Part shown: positions 52,334 to 64,000 of the stretch, one piece after another
Numbering within the stretch: the first letter of the stretch is position 1
Layout: each line of letters starts with the position of its first letter
Assembly (NCBI RefSeq): GCF_042100115.1
Contig: NC_091275.1
Location: forward strand, 1,240,001 to 1,304,000
Length of the DNA stretch: 64,000 nucleotides
Direction of reading: 5' to 3'
Source: Alternaria dauci
Lineage: Eukaryota; Ascomycota; Dothideomycetes; Pleosporales; Pleosporaceae
Made by a program: the position numbers and the translations under genes
The notes under the pieces: generated by a model
The model's input: only the letters and a program-made list of their open reading frames with translations
Told to the model about the DNA's origin: nothing
Database searches by the model: none

Positions 52334-53125
52334 ACGACTTGTCCGTGGGATGGATTAGGATACTTGGGCTGTAGCATAGAATAAACAAGACACACTTATA
52401 ATTTCGACTTGTACCCGCGCGACGTGAAGTGTCGATATGCTGAACGAGACTGACCGCAGTCACGTGTCAACTCCAGAAGTAGCTACCTGTTGACACGAGA
52501 ATCACTGTGCCGCTGTGGTACATGAATAGCATCCGTGACGACGGGATCCATCTACTAATATTACTCCTACTCCTACTACCATCAAACAGATGTCAACAAA
52601 GGGCTGTCTTCAGCGATCAATCGCTCATGTCGTGATCGGTAGGAGCTGAGGCCTCGGCTCAATTGCGTCGCCGGATCTGTGAGATGTGGCAGCGGAAGAC
52701 TCAAGCACGCGTCGAACAAAGAGCAGCAGGTACCCGTCTTTCAACGTGTTCATGCACGAATAAAAGGGACAAGATGGAGAACGCTGGGAGCGAGGCACAT
52801 GTCAAGCTGGAGGTTCGATGCAGGTTCGGGTGGTATGCGTCATCGGCCTAGGCATGCTCCGATGCCTACACCCGTGCTTCTCATGGCGTCTGGAGTATCT
52901 CGAATCATTGAGGCTGCTGTACTACTACCCTCTATACAGTGGCTCTCTCCCTGCCGTGTCCTTGCCCTTTTGGCCCCTCTCCAGCAACCCGTCACCTCGG
53001 GCATGAAGTGTTGATCATCGCGTCTAGGGCTGGAGCCAAGGCTTGCACGGTCTCGGTAGACGGCCATCTCAAAAACTCCTTATTTCACTACCCCAAACCT
53101 GGTCGGGGCCGGGCTCCACTTTGAC

Positions 53126-55545
53126 ATGGCCGCTGCCCATGCTCAACCCACGCGTGTCCGCGATGCCAACGACCAGGCTCTCTGGCCTCAACGTCCCGTG
53201 CAACTCGCGCGTCTCGTGCGTGGACGGCAGCCCAAGGACGCGCTCGCCAAGACAGTGCCATATGGCCCTATCCGCTCCCTCGACCAATTCGAGACGTCAT
53301 TGCGCGAATACCTCAGAAGTCCGCCCGAAGAGCCTGAGCACACCGAAGCCCAGTTCGCCTTTGACATAGACACGACCTTTGTCGTCCCTTTACAAAACAA
53401 GCCGAATCCATTGCAGCAGCAGCAGCAGCCTCACCAGGCAACTCAGCCGCCGCCGCCGCACCAGCAGCAGCAACAGTCGCACGCCATACACCAATACAAC
53501 CATGCACCGCCCGGCTACCAGCCCGCACACTTTGCTGGCCCTCTGCAGTATCAGTCCCTCGCAGACGCCAACTTCGCTCTGGGCCACAACTTCACCGAGT
53601 CCATTGAGCCCAACAATGGCGCGCCCAAGTCGGCGGAGCAGAAGACCGCCCTGAGCACAAGAGAGGCTTTGCAGCCGACAGCAGACCCCAAGGACAAGAT
53701 GCGGAAACAGAGGGCAGTCGCAAAGTGCTGCGTCGACACGATACAGAAGATCGACGGATACCGCTACAGCTTCCACAACTGTTGGAACAGCAGGGAGGAC
53801 GACAGCTTCCGCTTCTCCTACTACTGCAACGACTCGCTCCTCAACAAGGACCGCGCTGCCAACGGCAAGGGTGCCAAGCTGGGCAAGCGTGCGACCAAGC
53901 CCGTCTACGACTGCAAAGGCGTCTTGTCCATCAAGTTCTCGGCCACCAAGCAGACACTGGACGTCTTCTACAAGCACGTGCCCATACACAAGACATACGA
54001 AGAACGCGCCCCGCCCCCACGCAAAGATTCCAAGCGCCGCAAGTATCTCGAGGAGAACGACCCAGAGGCCTTGGTTCGGCTCGCAAGCCGCTCGAGACAG
54101 CTGAGCAGCGAGGATCCAGACACGCCCAGGACAAAGAAGAAACGATCCGACCCTCTGCCGGAGCCTCCAAGGCCGTCCAACACGATTGAGAGCGACCTGA
54201 GACAGCAGAGTCTTCGTATGTTGTTAGAGCTGATCCAGGTAGAGCCACCTACGCATTCGCAGCACACGCTCATTGAACCTCCACCACCTCGTCGTCCTCC
54301 TCCGCAAAAGCCTCACCCTGGGCCGCGCCCTATACTACATATTGAAACCCAGTCGGCATCTGCGCCACAGCGGAAGCGGCCGAGGAATAGTTGCGATCTC
54401 TGCAAGACTAAGAAGACCAAGGTAAGACCCAAACGATTGGGCCTTCGAGCAATGGCAGCTGACATATACAGTGTGACGGTATGAAACCTGAGTGTTCAAC
54501 ATGCTGCGAAAAGAGACGGCTGTGTACATACTCAGAGCCAGCGAGTGGCGAAGACCAGCGACCGCCTACACAAGCCCCCCAACCGGCAGATCAGCCCGCT
54601 GGCGATTCCGAGCTTGCAAAGATAATGAAGGAGCTCGAAGAAACAAAGGCAAAGCTAAAACAGTACGAAGCTCAGGAGCGAGCCTCGACTACACCGGTAC
54701 AGACGCCGCAGATGGTGCCACGACCTCGCTTACAGCAATCCCAAGCCCAGCACAAGCAGCCGCCTCCTCCACCCCCGCCCCAACCACAACAGGCACATGT
54801 TCACCAACAGCCACAACAAGTGCAGGTTGCGCAACAGCCTCGTCAACGACCACAAGCCTCGCAACCACAGACGTTACCCCATGTGTCTCAACAACAACAG
54901 CAACCGCAACGTAAACAATCAATATCAAACCACCGTCAGCAGCTGCAGCAACTCAATCAGGGTCTACCGCACGGTGTGAGAAGCCCACAACAACAGCTAG
55001 CCTACAAGATGGGCAGCCAATCGCCCCAACAGTGCCTGCAGAACCCGCCGCAGCAATTACCGCAGCAGCAGCAACAGCAACAGCAGATTGGGTCTTCACA
55101 GCAGTCTATGACTCCACAGCAGCAGCTCCAGGCAGCGGCAGCCCAACAGATGCAAACTACACAGCTCCAAACACATCAAAACTACTTTACAGCCAACCAC
55201 TCCAACCACTCTCCGTATGGCACGCTCAACCGACCCATGCCGCAGAACACGCTGCCAGTCAATCCCATGGCATCCCAACCGATCGTGACGCAAAACGGCA
55301 TGTCGGCGCAGGCGAACGCGCATCTACCACAGACGCAGCCTCAACAGCCATCGGGGCCTACTATTGATGTGAACAATTCGTATGGACGTCCTGGCGAGTT
55401 TACATGGGCGCCGACTGGATACTACGGATACCAAAGTGCGGCACAACAACAGCAACAACAACAGCAGCAGCAGCAACCACAACAACAACCATCACAACAT
55501 CAAGACCAATGGGCTACGGCGAGAGGGTCAGGTGTTTTCAGATGA
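53126..55545 (+). CDS. Zn(II)2Cys6 transcription factor with a second Cys/His region
   Basis: Two exons (53126-54421, 54472-55545) encode 789 residues. The 50-bp intron (GTAAGA, ATACAG) splits the zinc cluster, joining CDLCKTKKTK to CDGMKPECSTCC. The resulting C-x2-C-x6-C-x6-C-x2-C-x6-C (from residue 423) is the Gal4-type DNA-binding domain. Residues about 200-295 form a separate Cys/His domain (KCC, NCW, YYCND, YDCKG, then FYKHVPIHKTY) resembling WRKY-GCM1-type folds such as FLYWCH/FAR1; this is a guess from the residue pattern. Gln/Pro-rich tracts in the N- and C-terminal parts look like activation regions. No middle-homology domain is evident. Targets are unknown. Confidence 0.87.
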
Positions 55546-56081
55546 GGGCCACGTAGCCTGGTTCCATGACGGGGCTGCTTATCACTACCCTAGATTGATG
55601 AGAAAATGGCAGCTTTACATTGGCGTAAAATCACGATTTAGAAAGTTTTGGCTTTTAGCGACAGGAACACTAGATACCCAAGATATCACCTTCTTCTTTT
55701 TGCAGGAAGATTGGCACCATTATATACACGCACGTTACGAATATGAATGAAGGAATGACTAGTACGATTATGCTTTCGCATGACGTGTTAATTTAGCTGT
55801 CTGACACTAGACAACTCCATTTGCTGCGATACCTCCTCGTTCCAACGCCAGAATGCCGCTTGATGTCCTTGCCCAGCCTGTATGTGTACGCCATGCCGCT
55901 CCAAAAACGCCTTGCAATGCCAGCCGCGCAATATCTCCTTCATCCTACACTAGATCATGTCCATCATCTCATCGTGTCTGACGTCGTCGTCGATGTCCAA
56001 GTCGATGTCAATGTCAATATCGATGTCGTCGTCGTCGTCGTCGTAGTAGTCAACGGAATTCCCGGTCATCTCAGGTGTCTC
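55546..56081. other. Convergent 3' region with a GTC-type repeat
   Basis: This 536-bp interval lies between two convergent genes. A GATGTC/GTC repeat at about 55981-56048 is a (GAC/ATC)n tract on the minus strand, in frame with the CSN1 gene beyond its stop codon (see findings). Confidence 0.5.
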
Positions 56082-57639
56082 CTAAAACCCTATCTTCTGA
56101 CCCAGGCCGCGGAATGTGTCACCAATGCTTCCACCCATGCCAGATGACTTCTCGTTTGATTTGTTTGACGAAATCTCCATGCCCGCTGCCTGCAAGTTGA
56201 GACGCGTTAATCGAAGGCGCAGGGTGTGGTCGTACTCCTCGGCCATCTTGAGAGCGTCGGCGTGTACATCGTGGCGGGGGTCTGTGGGCGGACAGATGAG
56301 GAGGCGATCGACGAGATCGATCCGCGCATTGAGCACGCGCTGGTTAATCATTTCCTCCAAGTCCTCTTCGATGGTCCTGCCTTCCGCTGATGGGAACTTC
56401 GAGGTCATCTCTTCAAGCGTGACGCAGCTGAAGGGTATGAAGTACTGCACGATGCTCTTCGTCCGGATCCGGCTGTAGATGGCGTTCAGCATCTTGGACA
56501 GATATACGTCGAGGAGGTAGTCGTTGCGGTAACCTTCGAGCACTTCGAGACATGCACTGTATTTGGAGTTGCAGAAGAGGTTGATAGCGCGGCGGATATG
56601 AGGTTCGAGCTCAAGGAAGTTGCGAAATTCACTGTTTCCCAGCACCTTGTTTTGCAGATCGCTGCGGTCCATGTAAGCAAGCGCACAGAGACCGCCATAT
56701 ACGGCAATATCGTTGCCCGAGATGACTTCCTTCTGCCATGTAATGTACGCCGCTGGCTCTGCGGTCAAGTATGCTGCGGAGGTACCAAGAAACGCTGTTG
56801 TAGCTTCGCGATAGTTGCCAGTAGACATGTGGCATAGACCGTTGCAAGCAGAGATGATGGGCTCCATCTTCGCCTTGTCATCGCCCTTTATCTGCGTGGC
56901 TTCTGATTTGGCCAGATTTGCCAATACGTGAGTCCACGACTTTTGTGCAATGCTAACGTATACGAGACGGAGGGTCATGTCCGCAAGGTGCTTGGGTGAG
57001 GTGCAGTGTTCGCGCATCTTCATGTAGGCCTTCTGTGCGTTGCTGAAGTCGCCGGTATCGTAATAGAAGTGACCGAGGTCCTCATGGCCCATCTGCAAGC
57101 TGTTAGCGAAGACAAATAGATTGGTCCTGCGCCGGCACTTACTCGTATGCTCTCCTTGATCAAGTTGTTCTTATACGACTTGAGCTCATGCTCTAGCCGG
57201 TCGTGCTCCTCGCGCACTTCCCGCCTCTTCTTCTCAACCCAAGCTGTATCCGCCACAGCAGCGGGATCCTGTGGTGCGATGGCGCTGAACTCCTCTACTA
57301 GTGTTTTGTATAGATCAACATTCTTTCCCTTCTTTGCCTCGGCGATGGCGAGGCGGTAAGCGTCTACGGCGAGGTATGGCGAGTGGGCGCCGATGTGGTG
57401 CAGGCGGTCGATTCGTGTGTAGCCTGTAAGACGTGTCAGTATACAGAGAGCCGAAGCAGCATTCTAGGAGTCTTACCGGTGTAATTGGCGATATATGATT
57501 CCAAGTCAAACTTGGGAGGGTCTATCGGAGTTAGCAACACGCGCCAATGTTATATCGACCATGTCATACCCTTGACAATGATTTCGCCTTTTGACTTCTG
57601 CTCCTGGAAGAATGATGACTGCTCGAGATTCGACGCCAT
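56082..57639 (-). CDS. CSN1: COP9 signalosome subunit 1
   Basis: The COP9 signalosome removes Nedd8 from cullins and, in fungi, controls development and light responses. Four minus-strand exons (57639-57570, 57521-57477, 57423-57143, 57092-56082) encode 468 residues. Family segments are FDLESYIANYTGYTRIDRLHHIG..., DTAWVEKKRREVREEHDRL, IKESIRMGHEDLGHFYYDTG, DIAVYGGLCALAYMDR and NFLELEPHIRRAI. The TPR-like N-terminus is followed by the PCI domain (about 280-430). Introns of 48, 53 and 50 bp all keep the frame. The C-terminal GDTFRGLGQKIGF ends at TAG, after which the same frame stays open for 43 acidic codons. Rpn7, a proteasome relative, is less likely, because the N-terminal segments match CSN1. 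Confidence 0.92.
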
Positions 57640-58952
57640 ACTGTAGTGGTGTCGAAGTGTGCGCGGACGGGTGAGGGTGTGGTTGCGGCGTAATGCTGTG
57701 GAGTTGATAGAGCTCCAAGCTGTCACGGCTGTCTAGGTCGCTGCTGCCTTCCCAGGTTCCCCCACAGCGGGGAGGCAGGCGCTGACTAAGCACCCAGGCT
57801 CTTGTCCGCACTTGGGGTCTCGGCTTTCACTCAATCACCACGCCAAATCATGAGGGGCGCTTATAGCCTCCATTCGACGTTTCTCCAGAAGTTCTTGTTC
57901 ACAAGAACTCAGACATTTCGATGCATGGATTGTGTTGCTTCTGAAATTGGCACTGCATCCAGACTTGTCAAAGCCAAAAGAGACCTTGGAGGCACATGAC
58001 GCCGAAACACGACCCTGAATACACTCGGTGCTTTGTTATGCTCAAACCACCCGAGTCCATAAGCCTTTAGACTGGGCCTGCCCTCAAGATTCGTCTGGAC
58101 GTCAAAACAAATCTCGTTCAATACCTTCATGCATCGCCAAAGCGCCGACTGCAAGCACATACCAAAAGACCATTCATACGCCACCATAATAATCAAACAT
58201 GGCTGTAAAAAGCAGCACATCGTGCCAGTGCACCCCCCAACGCCTGTATCAACCCGATATTCCGGTATCGAGTGCATAGCCCGTCTGTTCCATACTTTGC
58301 TCACACACACACACCACGCACACGCTGTCAGCTGTGGCTGAGCTAGACTCCAGGCCTGGGTAACGGGTACCGCCCGTGGATAAACAGCTCATCGCAGATC
58401 GGAGATATGTGGCAGCTTACTCTAGACGGCTACGGCAGCTGGAAAACCCAGAGACCGTGGTTCTGGGAGATCTACGATGCAGGTCCAAGGCGTGGTCGAT
58501 GTCAGCTCCTTACAAGCGAGTGCCATTCGACGTCCCCGCAACTCTAGAGAATACCTTAGCAGCTGAGAAGACCACATCCAAGCTATTGTTATCGCGGTGA
58601 TCACATCAGCTCATCGCCCCACAAGTCACAAAATCAAACAGAAGAGTATAATCATGGTGATAGTCAATAGATTCAGAAACTATATCTTCGCGGCCAGCAC
58701 GTCCATTACTTCTCCCTTGACAGTAAAACGCCGACAGCCAAAAGCAAAGTCCCAGTGGTATCGATCGAGTAAATGAAATAGCAAAACTACAAGCTTGGTA
58801 GTACAGCATAGAAGTTCGTTGACGGTGTCAGTTCGTTCATGAAGCCATGTCTGTGTGCGGGGGTTGTTGTGTATAACCCCTTTTTCATGCATGCCATCCG
58901 TATCGCTCAAAACGCTCGTGACAAAAACAAAATGTCGTATCTCTCATCATGC
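57640..58952. other. 1.3-kb intergenic region
   Basis: This interval holds the CSN1 promoter (near 57640-57850) and the 3' UTR of the C2H2 gene. A 133-codon minus-strand ORF at 57909-58310 has no protein-like features. A short (CA)n run lies near 58302-58314. Confidence 0.45.
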
Positions 58953-61185
58953 TCAGAGAGCCCAGTCCAGCGATGCGGGCTCCATAGCCACACCGTTGAT
59001 GCCGCCGACAATGTTGTCGGCTACCCATGGGCCTCTCTCTTCCCTCGTAGCGCCATGCAGGGCATCTGCGCGGTTGAGGGTCTGGACGTCCAGGTCTGTA
59101 ACGTACGACTTGCCATCAGGCAACTTTGTGCGTACTTCAAACTCCTGGTCGAGCATCATGTCGTCTTTCCATAGCCTTCTCTGGCCATCATATACACACA
59201 AGACACGCTTCTTCATCTTCATCTTGTCGGTAGCGCAGCCCCAAGACACTGGGTAGTTCTTGCGCTTCTTGCGTCCGGAGCCGGTAATGGCTACGCCGCC
59301 TTTGGAGAAAGTGAGGCCAGCGCGAGGACCAGACTTTTGGATGCGGGAAGAGGAGAGGTGGTTTGTGAGGTGGTTACCATCCCCGACGTGCTGCGTTGCG
59401 CCGACACCCCGGGAATATGTTAGTTGTCAATCCTTCTTTGAGGATCTGATGCCACCCTTGCCTGAGCGGCCGCGGCGAGAGCCGTATGTGGCGTCATCGT
59501 GATCATCGTTGTCGATTTCCTCTTCCTCGTAGTCATCCTCGTCATCCTCGGCATAGTTGGGTACTGTGTACTCAATGCTCTTAGATAGACCGTTACGATC
59601 GAGGGTCTCAGTGACGTCCCGGTCCTCTGCAACGGAGGTAAGAAGGCGTTGGTTGATGGCTTCACTTGGGTCGGTTTGCTGTACAACACGCAGCACACAG
59701 TCGTCCAAGTGTTCGTAGAACTCTTGTGCGTTGGCAAAAGTGACTGAGCAAGTGGAACAGGTACCCGCAACGTTGGGCTGCGAGCCACCATAAGCCTTGC
59801 GGCTCGATGGACTCTTCTTGCGACTGTTGGGGGGATTCTGCTCCACACCGTGAACAGATGTAAGATGCCTCTTAAAGACATCAGCGCGGTTGAACGACTT
59901 CTCTGCCGCTGAACCACTGCCGGGGCAGAAGCCGCAGACCATTGTGCCCTTGTAGTGTGTAAGTGTATGACGGTTCTTGTCGTATTTCCTCGCGAACCCC
60001 TTGGTGTTGTACTCGCAGGTTGCGATTGGGCACTTTTCTGGTCGTTCGTTCTGGTGGGTGAGCATATGCGCCTTCAGGTCTTTGAACACGCGTCCACACT
60101 CTGGTAGAGGGCACATTCCCTTCTCGCGGGTCTCACCGTTGTCGAAGCTGCTGCCGCTCTTGCTTGAGTGGTGCGAGTGAAGGGAGTTGACGGAGCTTCG
60201 CCGTTGACCGTTGTACTGGGGGTAAGGCTGATATTGCCGAGTGCGAAGATAGGGGCTGGCGCTGCCCTTCTTGATGCGTGCCGAACCCGGTTGCTGGCTG
60301 TGTGAAGAGAGTTGAGAGAGAGCTGGCGAGGGCGGTTGCTCGATGATGGGGAAGTAAGGAGATGGGGTAGTCCTGAGCTCATGGTATGGGCTCTGAGGGG
60401 CGAATGCGAATGGCTGAATGAGATTAGGATCTGCTTGTGCTGCATTAGTTTCTATCGTTTGTAGCATTGGGAGGTGACGGACAAGTCTGAAAGAATTGAG
60501 ACGACTGTGGAACTGCAGTGACAGAAGGAGAAGTAGTTGATGGCATGCTGCGGATGGAGCCATGCGATGAAAGAGAATTGCGCCGCTCATTTGGTTTCGA
60601 GGACCAAGTGGCTGAAGCTGGGGTCGTGGGCGTCTTGAACACATGCGTCTTGTAGATTGGCGAGGCAGGAGATGCAATGAAAGAAGAAGACGAGACTTTT
60701 GGCGAAGAAACTGTAGACTTACCCACATATGACTTATCTGTCGCAACCATTGCAGGGTACTCGTATCCAGCAGTCACGCCTAGTCCCATTGTGCTCCATG
60801 AGTCATTGAATTGAGGAAGGACTGATGGGGAGCCCATTGCCGAAGACGACACTGAAGCGCCGGATTCAGAAGAGGCGGAAAGGATGGGAGGCTGTTCGTG
60901 GAAAGAATGTGAAGTTGAATGGGGGGAGCCGGCAGGGGTCTGATACTGATAAGGCTTGACACCTTGGGCGATGGCGTCGTAATGGTATTGCAGGTCTTGA
61001 GGCCTCTGCAATTCTGCAAAGGTGGCCATTTGGTCATATGGGGCACCGAAGGTGTTCTCCATGGCATATGTTGAGGCAGGCACGTAAGGCAAGTTGTGGT
61101 GAAATTCCAGGTGCTGCTCCTGGTTGGTGGAGTAGAGCTCAAAGTCGTGAGGCATGCTCGGTGGGTATTGCGCGTAGTCAACCAT
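58953..61185 (-). CDS. C2H2 transcription factor with an in-frame TGA
   Basis: Exon 1 (61185-60483) and exon 2 (from 60433) are joined by a 49-bp intron with a weak donor (GTCCGT); an acceptor at 60440 is also possible. The N-terminal 330 residues are Ser/Pro/Gln-rich. From residue 342 the zinc fingers run CPLPECGRVFKDLKAHMLTH, CPIATCEYNTKGFARKYDKN, a third beginning CGFCPGSG and ending KRHLTSVH, and a last CSTCSVTF...HLDDC. An acidic stretch follows. Translation stops at TGA (59427-59429) after 569 residues, but the same frame stays open and protein-like for 157 more codons to 58953, with TGA followed by CAACTA. Either readthrough, an undetected intron, or a nonsense mutation (CGA to TGA) explains this. 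The ATG at 61185 is chosen because the upstream frame opening is not an ATG. Confidence 0.8.
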
Positions 61186-64000
61186 GATGGACAATGTGGG
61201 AGATGGAAGCAGTGCAAGCTGGAGCAGTTCAGTGTCGAGGAACAACCGATGCCTATATCGGTAAATGGGGTCAGCATAAGCACTGGGTGTGTGCGGTGGG
61301 ATGGTTGGTTGGCTGGTTGGTGGGTAGAGCTAGCGCAGATTATAAGGGACCCGGACAGGGGAAAGCTTACCTTCCCGGACGAGGTGCCGATCCAATTCAA
61401 AGATTGTCGTATGAGTCGGCGACAAGTCAAAATGCGTGGGAAATTTGTAGATCTTTTACTGCATGCAGGCTGGGGAGTGACAAGGCGTGGTGCGTTTCGG
61501 TAGAGTAGTCCTGGCGGCGGCTGGCTGAAGCGAAGGACAGGTCAGAAGCGGGAAGGACTATGGTGGTGGTGAAGAGAGGACCAAGGCTTCGGAAAAGGTC
61601 TGGACGGAGCAGTGTTTGTGTTGATCATGGGCCTGGATGGAGGACAATGGCCTTGGGGGGGCGAAGTTGGTTTATACATAAGGCCAGAGTCAAGACGGCC
61701 GTGGCCCCCCCAGCGGGAAACAGTGCACGAAGCCATACGACGGCAGGCCAACCCCCTGTCCTGGGAGGCTTTACTGCCCTACGCGCTCGGGCCTCTGGCA
61801 GAGGGTGGCAGATTAGGAAACGGTCAGGCCACGCTAGGAAGAATAAAAGTAGGCAGAAGTTACCGGCCGCCGTCAATTCACGTCCCCGCCTCGATCGCGC
61901 GCGCCGACTGCTCAGTGGTAGCACTAGGCCCTTGAGAGTCGCGGTGTGCCCGACCCCTCTTTGCGCAAGTCGACGCACCAACAGAGCAAGCCATGCCCAA
62001 AGCGACGAGGGGTACCAGCACGTCAGCGAGTCGGCGTGCAGAGCGTGGGAGCCGTCATGCTGCATCTGGCATGGACAAGCGGATGAGGGATAGACCCTGA
62101 AGCCAGACGCACTCTCCATCACCGCTTCGGTCGGGGGAGCCATGGGCGGCCTGGGGGGGGGGGGGGTGGACATGTCCTGGCCTGCCATTCCGCACGCCTG
62201 GTGGCCCTTAGCGCATCTGATACGCGATCCTCTCGCTTTGCCCGCCGCTCGGACCGCCCTGCGAGCTGCTGTGGCTGGTGGCGCTAGTCCGCGGCTGTGC
62301 ACTTCCATGACGTCTCATTGGACATGGGGGGCTCCTGCTAATCTTAGACCATTGCCCGCAACCGGGTCGCTAAGCGAGTCTTTCGTGGGGCTCAGTCTGC
62401 CTGTGTGCACTGTGCACTGTGCACGCTGCACTGCCTCCGGCATCTTCCATCCCACCCCAGCACCAACGACAACATGCCTTCTCTCTCGTGCTGACCTCAC
62501 CGAGTTTTTCATCGTCACATCGTCACCGCAGCACTTGATGATGCACACAGTCTTCCCGCCTAATAAGCACTCCAAGTTGCGGTGCACCATGCCACATGTC
62601 GGCCACAGTGCAAGGCTACCGTGTGCCATGGCGTGACTTGGCCCTCCTGAATAATCATCGTCGGCCTCTGGTGTGGTGGGCGTATTGCAGCTGCTCCCCT
62701 ATCGCATGTGACGGCGCCCGTCCTGGCCATCGTCCCATGGTCGCGAGCGAACACCTGCCCTACAGTCGTTTGCTAGACGTGCGCCCGTGGTGGGGAGCCA
62801 AGTCACAGCAATTTCGCTTTGGACGCCTTGCGCTGCCACGGTACGCTACGTGCACACGCCGTGTGTCCTTGACCAGAGGCTCCCAGATGCTAGCTGTCAT
62901 ACACGGACCTCATGTTCCGTACCATACAACGCACCCTCTGGTAACGAGCGCGACACCTCCTTCCGCGTGGGCCCTGAACCCTCATGGCCCGACATGGTGG
63001 ATAAGGTTTTGGAAGGCGTCAACCACACCCTTCCTGGGACCAACTACTCCATCAGCCATGCCGCTTGCTCTTGGCCCAGTATACCGGCTGCAGTGCCCAA
63101 GCCCGACTGTCCGTCACAAACATCCATTTCTGTAAGAAACTGGCGCATGATTATTGAGTGCGCTGCTACTCCCTGATGCACCTCAACCATGGAATGTAAC
63201 GCAGCCCCCCTGACAATGGCTTGGATCCCAGTCTTACACCATCAGCAGTACCTCAATCTCCAGCACATCATGTCGCCATGGGCGCAACACTAATCTCTCC
63301 GTCCGATGTATATCAAAGGCCGCTCATAACGGCGCAGGAGAGCTAGCCATTAGCATATGCGGGGTGAGCCAGCCATACTGTACAAATCGCACGACTTGGG
63401 TCCGATCGAGGCTATTTTAGTTGGGAAGGCTGCTTCTTCTCAAAGTAGCCCACAGTCCCTGAGCACCACGCATTCGATGCGGTAATGAAGCCGTGGCATC
63501 TGACAGGGTGCAATTCTCCAGTGTAGCCTATGGCTGACTCACGCCTATAGCCCAACGATCATGATCGGGACATGCGAGGCCAAACACTGCTTTAGACCTG
63601 CGACTGCGTAAGATCTGGGCGTCGTGGGATGATCGTATCTCGTGTACGCAATAGATTTGGTTATGCAAACATCCCAGGCTCAGTCCGAGGGCGTAATCAA
63701 GCTACTGCAGGAGCCAAGTAGCATGTCTCAGCGCTGGAATTGCGCACCGCCACAGTCCTGTAGGTTAGCGATATTGCTAGCGCTATGTAAACAAGCTCGA
63801 TACCCCAGAGCAATCAAGGAGCCATGCCGCAGCTTCTGAGAAACGTGCTGGAACCGCTCAGGAAGAGGACAAGATCGCACTGCCACACCTTGTTGCGACG
63901 GCCTAGAACGCCATGCGACCAGCATGGCCCCTGCCCGCCCTGGATATGAGCATGCGGGAGACAGCGCACGAAAGGGCCGATCAGATGAACTATAGCGTAA
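61186..64000. other. 2.8-kb region without a supported gene
   Basis: This should include the promoter of the C2H2 gene. ORFs of up to 227 codons occur on both strands but overlap heavily and show no domain or signal, as expected by chance in GC-rich DNA. Low-complexity features are a run of 14 G (62153-62166) and three tandem TGTGCAC units (62404-62424). The sequence is cut by the window end. Confidence 0.5.

Larger units (their letters stand above)
52133..53125. other. Intergenic region containing twin hairpins
   Basis: This 993-bp interval runs between two plus-strand genes. Apart from the hairpin pair at 52244-52333 it shows only unconvincing ORFs. The last 100 bp should be the leader of the downstream regulator. 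Confidence 0.45.

Noticed and set aside
53390..53989. 199-codon minus-strand ORF opposite the Zn(II)2Cys6 gene
   Set aside because: It is a Val/Leu-rich shadow of Gln/Pro-rich coding sequence.
61560..62308. ORFs of 177 and 227 codons on opposite strands upstream of the C2H2 gene
   Set aside because: Both are Arg/Pro-rich with no motif, overlap each other, and are expected by chance in GC-rich DNA.
28271..64000. Search for tRNA or rRNA genes
   Set aside because: No sequence with a convincing tRNA B-box and cloverleaf or rRNA similarity was noticed by eye. A covariance-model scan would be needed to exclude them.

Overview
The window looks like chromosomal DNA of a filamentous ascomycete, probably a Pleosporales-type Dothideomycete. 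The evidence is many short (46-73 bp) GT-AG introns with CTAAC/CTGAC-like branch sites, Zn(II)2Cys6 and C2H2 regulators, an RGS-LOV photoreceptor, a COP9 signalosome gene, and repeats stripped of CpA/TpG in the way repeat-induced point mutation (RIP) does. The species assignment is inference.

Region 1 (1-26658) is a retrotransposon array. It holds three nearly identical full-length Ty3/gypsy chromoviruses (1540-8709, 11272-18443, 19487-26658) and two extra single LTRs (21-496, 9753-10228), joined by four copies of the same 1,043-bp AT-rich spacer. Each element carries gag, then pol (protease, RT, RNase H, integrase, chromodomain) in the -1 frame behind an A-AAA-AAC slippery heptamer that abuts the gag stop codon. 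The 3' end of each element also carries, on the opposite strand, a 214-codon ORF with a perfect Zn(II)2Cys6 cysteine pattern, a coiled coil and an acidic/aromatic C-terminus. This antisense ORF is the most interesting object in the window. The LTR junctions and one TACTT target duplication indicate that the array grew by LTR-LTR unequal exchange after the spacers and 5' LTRs had been RIP-mutated.

Region 2 (26659-28270) is a heavily RIP-like AT-rich block with no intact gene. It ends about 400 bp before the ribosomal protein gene eL21 (28681-29274).

Region 3 (28271-64000) is ordinary gene space: eL21; a 4.7-kb stretch with no convincing gene; an RGS-LOV photoreceptor (33958-36673); the NatB catalytic subunit (37185-37839); a small secreted Cys-containing protein (38213-38902, minus); an F-box-like protein (39674-41155); an MCT-type MFS transporter (41186-42628, minus) divergent from a class I methyltransferase (43912-44733); a secreted Thr/Pro/Ser-rich protein with a PAN/apple-like domain (45566-46653); a thioredoxin-fold protein (47493-47891); a membrane coiled-coil zinc-finger protein (49457-52132); a Zn(II)2Cys6 regulator with a second Cys/His region (53126-55545); CSN1 (56082-57639, minus); and a C2H2 regulator (58953-61185, minus) whose frame is interrupted by one in-frame TGA. 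The last 2.8 kb shows no gene. Apart from the divergent transporter/methyltransferase pair, neighbouring genes show no obvious functional linkage. All exon boundaries were deduced by eye from splice signals and protein continuity.
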